6,723 bases of DNA from assembly GCA_025927795.1 (NCBI GenBank), contig JAICKT010000246.1, forward strand, positions 1 through 6,723. The letters run 5' to 3'. Positions 4,770 through 6,723 of this stretch are shown one piece after another. The stretch comes from Parafilimonas sp. (GTDB lineage: Bacteria > Bacteroidota > Bacteroidia > Chitinophagales > Chitinophagaceae). The position numbers and the translations under genes were made by a program. Every line of letters begins with the position of its first letter. Position 1 is the first letter of the stretch. Below the pieces are notes generated by a model. It saw only the letters and a list, made by a program, of their open reading frames with translations, ran no database searches and was not told the origin of the DNA.

Positions 4770-6723
4770 ATGAATTTGGGTGAGTTACTGAACAAGTACA
4801 AACAACATCCCCGCCTTTTTAATTTGGCGGACAGGCTTTCTTTTGCCGATTCTCAAAAAATCTTTCTTAAAAATTTACAGGGCAGCAGCGCAGAATTTGT
4901 TTTAGCAGCTTTGTTCGATAAATATCAGTCAGACAAAACCAATAATGCTTCAATACATTTGGTTGTTTTAAATGATGCAGAAGAAGCGGCTTACTTTCAC
5001 AATACATTAGAAAATCTTACACAGGCGCTTAACCTTTTTTACTTTCCTTCATCATTCAAAAACAAAAAAGATTTTAAGCATTTAAACAGCAGCCATGTAA
5101 TGTTGCGCACTGAAGCGCTTACAAAATTATCTGTTTCGCCGAGCGGCATTATTATTACCTATCCTGATGCCTTGTTTGAAAAAGTGGTGCTTTCTAAAAC
5201 CTTAAGCAGTAATATCATTCACATAAAAACAAATGATACGCTAAATCTCGACAGCCTGCTTGAGTTATTTGTAATGTATGGTTTTGAAAGAACAGATTTT
5301 GTTTATGAACCTGGTCAGTTTGCATTGCGTGGTGGCATCTTAGATATTTATTCTTTTGGAAATGAGAAACCTTATCGCGTAGAATTATTTGGTAACGATG
5401 TTGATAGCATTCGCATCTTCGACCCGGAAACACAATTAAGCGAAAGAAAATTATTACAGGTTTCAATTATTCCAAATGTTGAGACGCAATTTGACAGTGA
5501 TGAAAAAATCTCTTTGCTTGAATTTTTGCCGGAACAAACTGTTGTATGGTTAAAAGATTGGGATGTAATTAAAGAAACAATCTGTGAACAGGAAGAACAG
5601 CTCGGCGATTTCATCGAACATAACAAAACAAGTGTTTTAAAAACTGATGATGTTGATGATGACACAACGATTTTAAAGAGTGTGAAGATAAAAGACTTTG
5701 TTCCTGCATCAACTTTAGAAAGACAAATTCAAAATCATCACGTTGTTGAATTTGGTTATAAGCCACATCTTTCAAATTTTGAAATTGAACTCAACACAAA
5801 ACCGCAACCTGCGTTTAATCGCCAGTTTGATTTATTGATTAAAGATTTAAAAGCGCATGAAAATGCAGGTTACGCTTTATACATTTTTGCAGAACAAGCG
5901 AGGCAGCTTGAAAGACTGCATACAATCTTCAGTGATTTAAATACAGAAATAAAATTTACACCGGTTGCCACTTCAATACACGAAGGTTTTATTGATGAAG
6001 ATTTAAAAATTGTTTGTTATACAGACCATCAAATTTTTCAGCGCTATCATAAATACAGAGTTAAACAAGCCTACAATAAAAACAAGGCGCTTACACTTCG
6101 CACATTAAAAGAATTACAACCCGGCGATTTTGTAACGCACATTGATCATGGGGTAGGCACTTACAGTGGTTTGCAAAAAATTGAAGTGAATGGCAGACTG
6201 CAGGAAGCAGTTCGCATCATTTATAAAGACAACGATATTCTGTATGTAAATATTAATTCGCTTCATAAAATTTCAAAATTTACCGGCAAAGAAGGAACGG
6301 CACCAAAAATTAATAAGCTTGGCAGTGATGTTTGGAATCGTCTAAAAGAAAAAACAAAGTCAAGAGTTAAAGAAATTGCTTTCGATTTAATTAAGTTGTA
6401 TGCACAACGAAAAGCGCAATTAGGTTTTGCACACACGCCGGATAATTACATGCAAACAGAATTGGAAGCATCTTTTATTTATGAAGACACACCCGACCAG
6501 GCAAAAGCAACTGAAGATGTAAAGAAAGATATGGAGAAACCATCGCCGATGGACCGTTTGGTTTGCGGTGATGTTGGATTTGGCAAAACAGAAATTGCGA
6601 TTCGCGCTGCGTTTAAAACTTGTGTTGATGGCAAGCAGGCTGCGGTTTTAGTTCCTACAACTATTCTTGCATTTCAGCATTATAAAACTTTCAGCGAACG
6701 GTTAAAAGATTTTCCTGTAACAA
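4770..6723 (+). CDS. mfd: Transcription-repair coupling factor Mfd, N-terminal 651 residues (runs off window)
   Basis: The frame is open from the ATG at 4770 to the window edge and encodes 651 residues; full-length Mfd is about 1,100-1,150, so a little over half is present and the truncation is only the window boundary. Mfd pushes RNA polymerase off DNA lesions using ATP and recruits UvrA. The N-terminal UvrB-like region includes the family signature GQFALRGGILDIYSFG (about 180-195) and YRVELFGNDVDSIR. The CarD-like RNA polymerase interaction domain starts near 447 (PGDFVTHIDHGVGTYSGLQ, 451-469). The SF2 translocase begins near 560, with Walker A GDVGFGKTE (600-608, Lys606) and motif Ia PTTILAFQH near 630. 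The start MNLGELLNKYKQHP looks like a normal family N-terminus. There is no SD, and the -7 element 10 nt upstream implies a near-leaderless transcript. Confidence 0.96.
   Translation, partial: MNLGELLNKYKQHPRLFNLADRLSFADSQKIFLKNLQGSSAEFVLAALFDKYQSDKTNNASIHLVVLNDAEEAAYFHNTLENLTQALNLFYFPSSFKNKKDFKHLNSSHVMLRTEALTKLSVSPSGIIITYPDALFEKVVLSKTLSSNIIHIKTNDTLNLDSLLELFVMYGFERTDFVYEPGQFALRGGILDIYSFGNEKPYRVELFGNDVDSIRIFDPETQLSERKLLQVSIIPNVETQFDSDEKISLLEFLPEQTVVWLKDWDVIKETICEQEEQLGDFIEHNKTSVLKTDDVDDDTTILKSVKIKDFVPASTLERQIQNHHVVEFGYKPHLSNFEIELNTKPQPAFNRQFDLLIKDLKAHENAGYALYIFAEQARQLERLHTIFSDLNTEIKFTPVATSIHEGFIDEDLKIVCYTDHQIFQRYHKYRVKQAYNKNKALTLRTLKELQPGDFVTHIDHGVGTYSGLQKIEVNGRLQEAVRIIYKDNDILYVNINSLHKISKFTGKEGTAPKINKLGSDVWNRLKEKTKSRVKEIAFDLIKLYAQRKAQLGFAHTPDNYMQTELEASFIYEDTPDQAKATEDVKKDMEKPSPMDRLVCGDVGFGKTEIAIRAAFKTCVDGKQAAVLVPTTILAFQHYKTFSERLKDFPVT

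Noticed and set aside
5215..5665. Two minus-strand frames (83 and 97 codons) within mfd
   Set aside because: Both are antisense to the continuous mfd frame; the serine/cysteine-rich composition is typical of shadow frames.
1..6723. CRISPR array, toxin-antitoxin pair, defence system or riboswitch
   Set aside because: No regularly spaced repeats, no paired small toxin/antitoxin frames, no defence domains and no recognised aptamer core were seen on either strand.

Overview
The window looks like a chromosomal housekeeping region of an AT-rich Bacteroidota bacterium. The main evidence is the promoter type: several genes are preceded by the TAnnTTTG -7 element typical of this phylum rather than a TATAAT box, and almost none has a Shine-Dalgarno sequence. 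The set rpsU, xerC-type recombinase, short HPF and tRNA-Thr in this order is also familiar from Bacteroidota, where it commonly leads into further tRNAs and tuf. A narrower placement (perhaps Chitinophagales/Sphingobacteriia) is only a guess.

Left part (1-2089), all minus strand, read from right to left: rpsU (bS21) with its own promoter and a strong terminator; a Xer-type tyrosine recombinase whose ATG directly follows the T-tract of that terminator; a short ribosome hibernation factor (HPF/RaiA) with a terminator; tRNA-Thr(UGU) with its own promoter; and, at the window edge, a degraded second copy of the same tRNA that still has a promoter-like -7 element.

Middle part (2090-4672): glyS, transcribed divergently from rpsU out of a very compact shared promoter region and apparently leaderless; a small membrane-anchored coiled-coil protein of unknown function on the same strand; and a convergent minus-strand flavin/NAD(P)H oxidoreductase of the ferredoxin-NADP reductase superfamily. 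The last two genes are separated by a single base.

Right part (4752-6723): a near-leaderless mfd gene (transcription-repair coupling factor), running off the window after Walker A and motif Ia. It has no stop codon in the window.

Functionally the window is mostly translation (tRNA-Thr, GlyRS, bS21, HPF), with chromosome maintenance (Xer, Mfd) and one redox enzyme. I see no mobile element, CRISPR array, defence island or undescribed multi-gene system. The interesting signals are regulatory: rpsU is the only gene with an anti-SD match, and its product keeps Tyr54, which fits known bS21 autoregulation in this phylum; there are leaderless starts, a terminator abutting a start codon, an extended promoter motif shared by stable-RNA and ribosomal genes, and a decaying tRNA duplicate.
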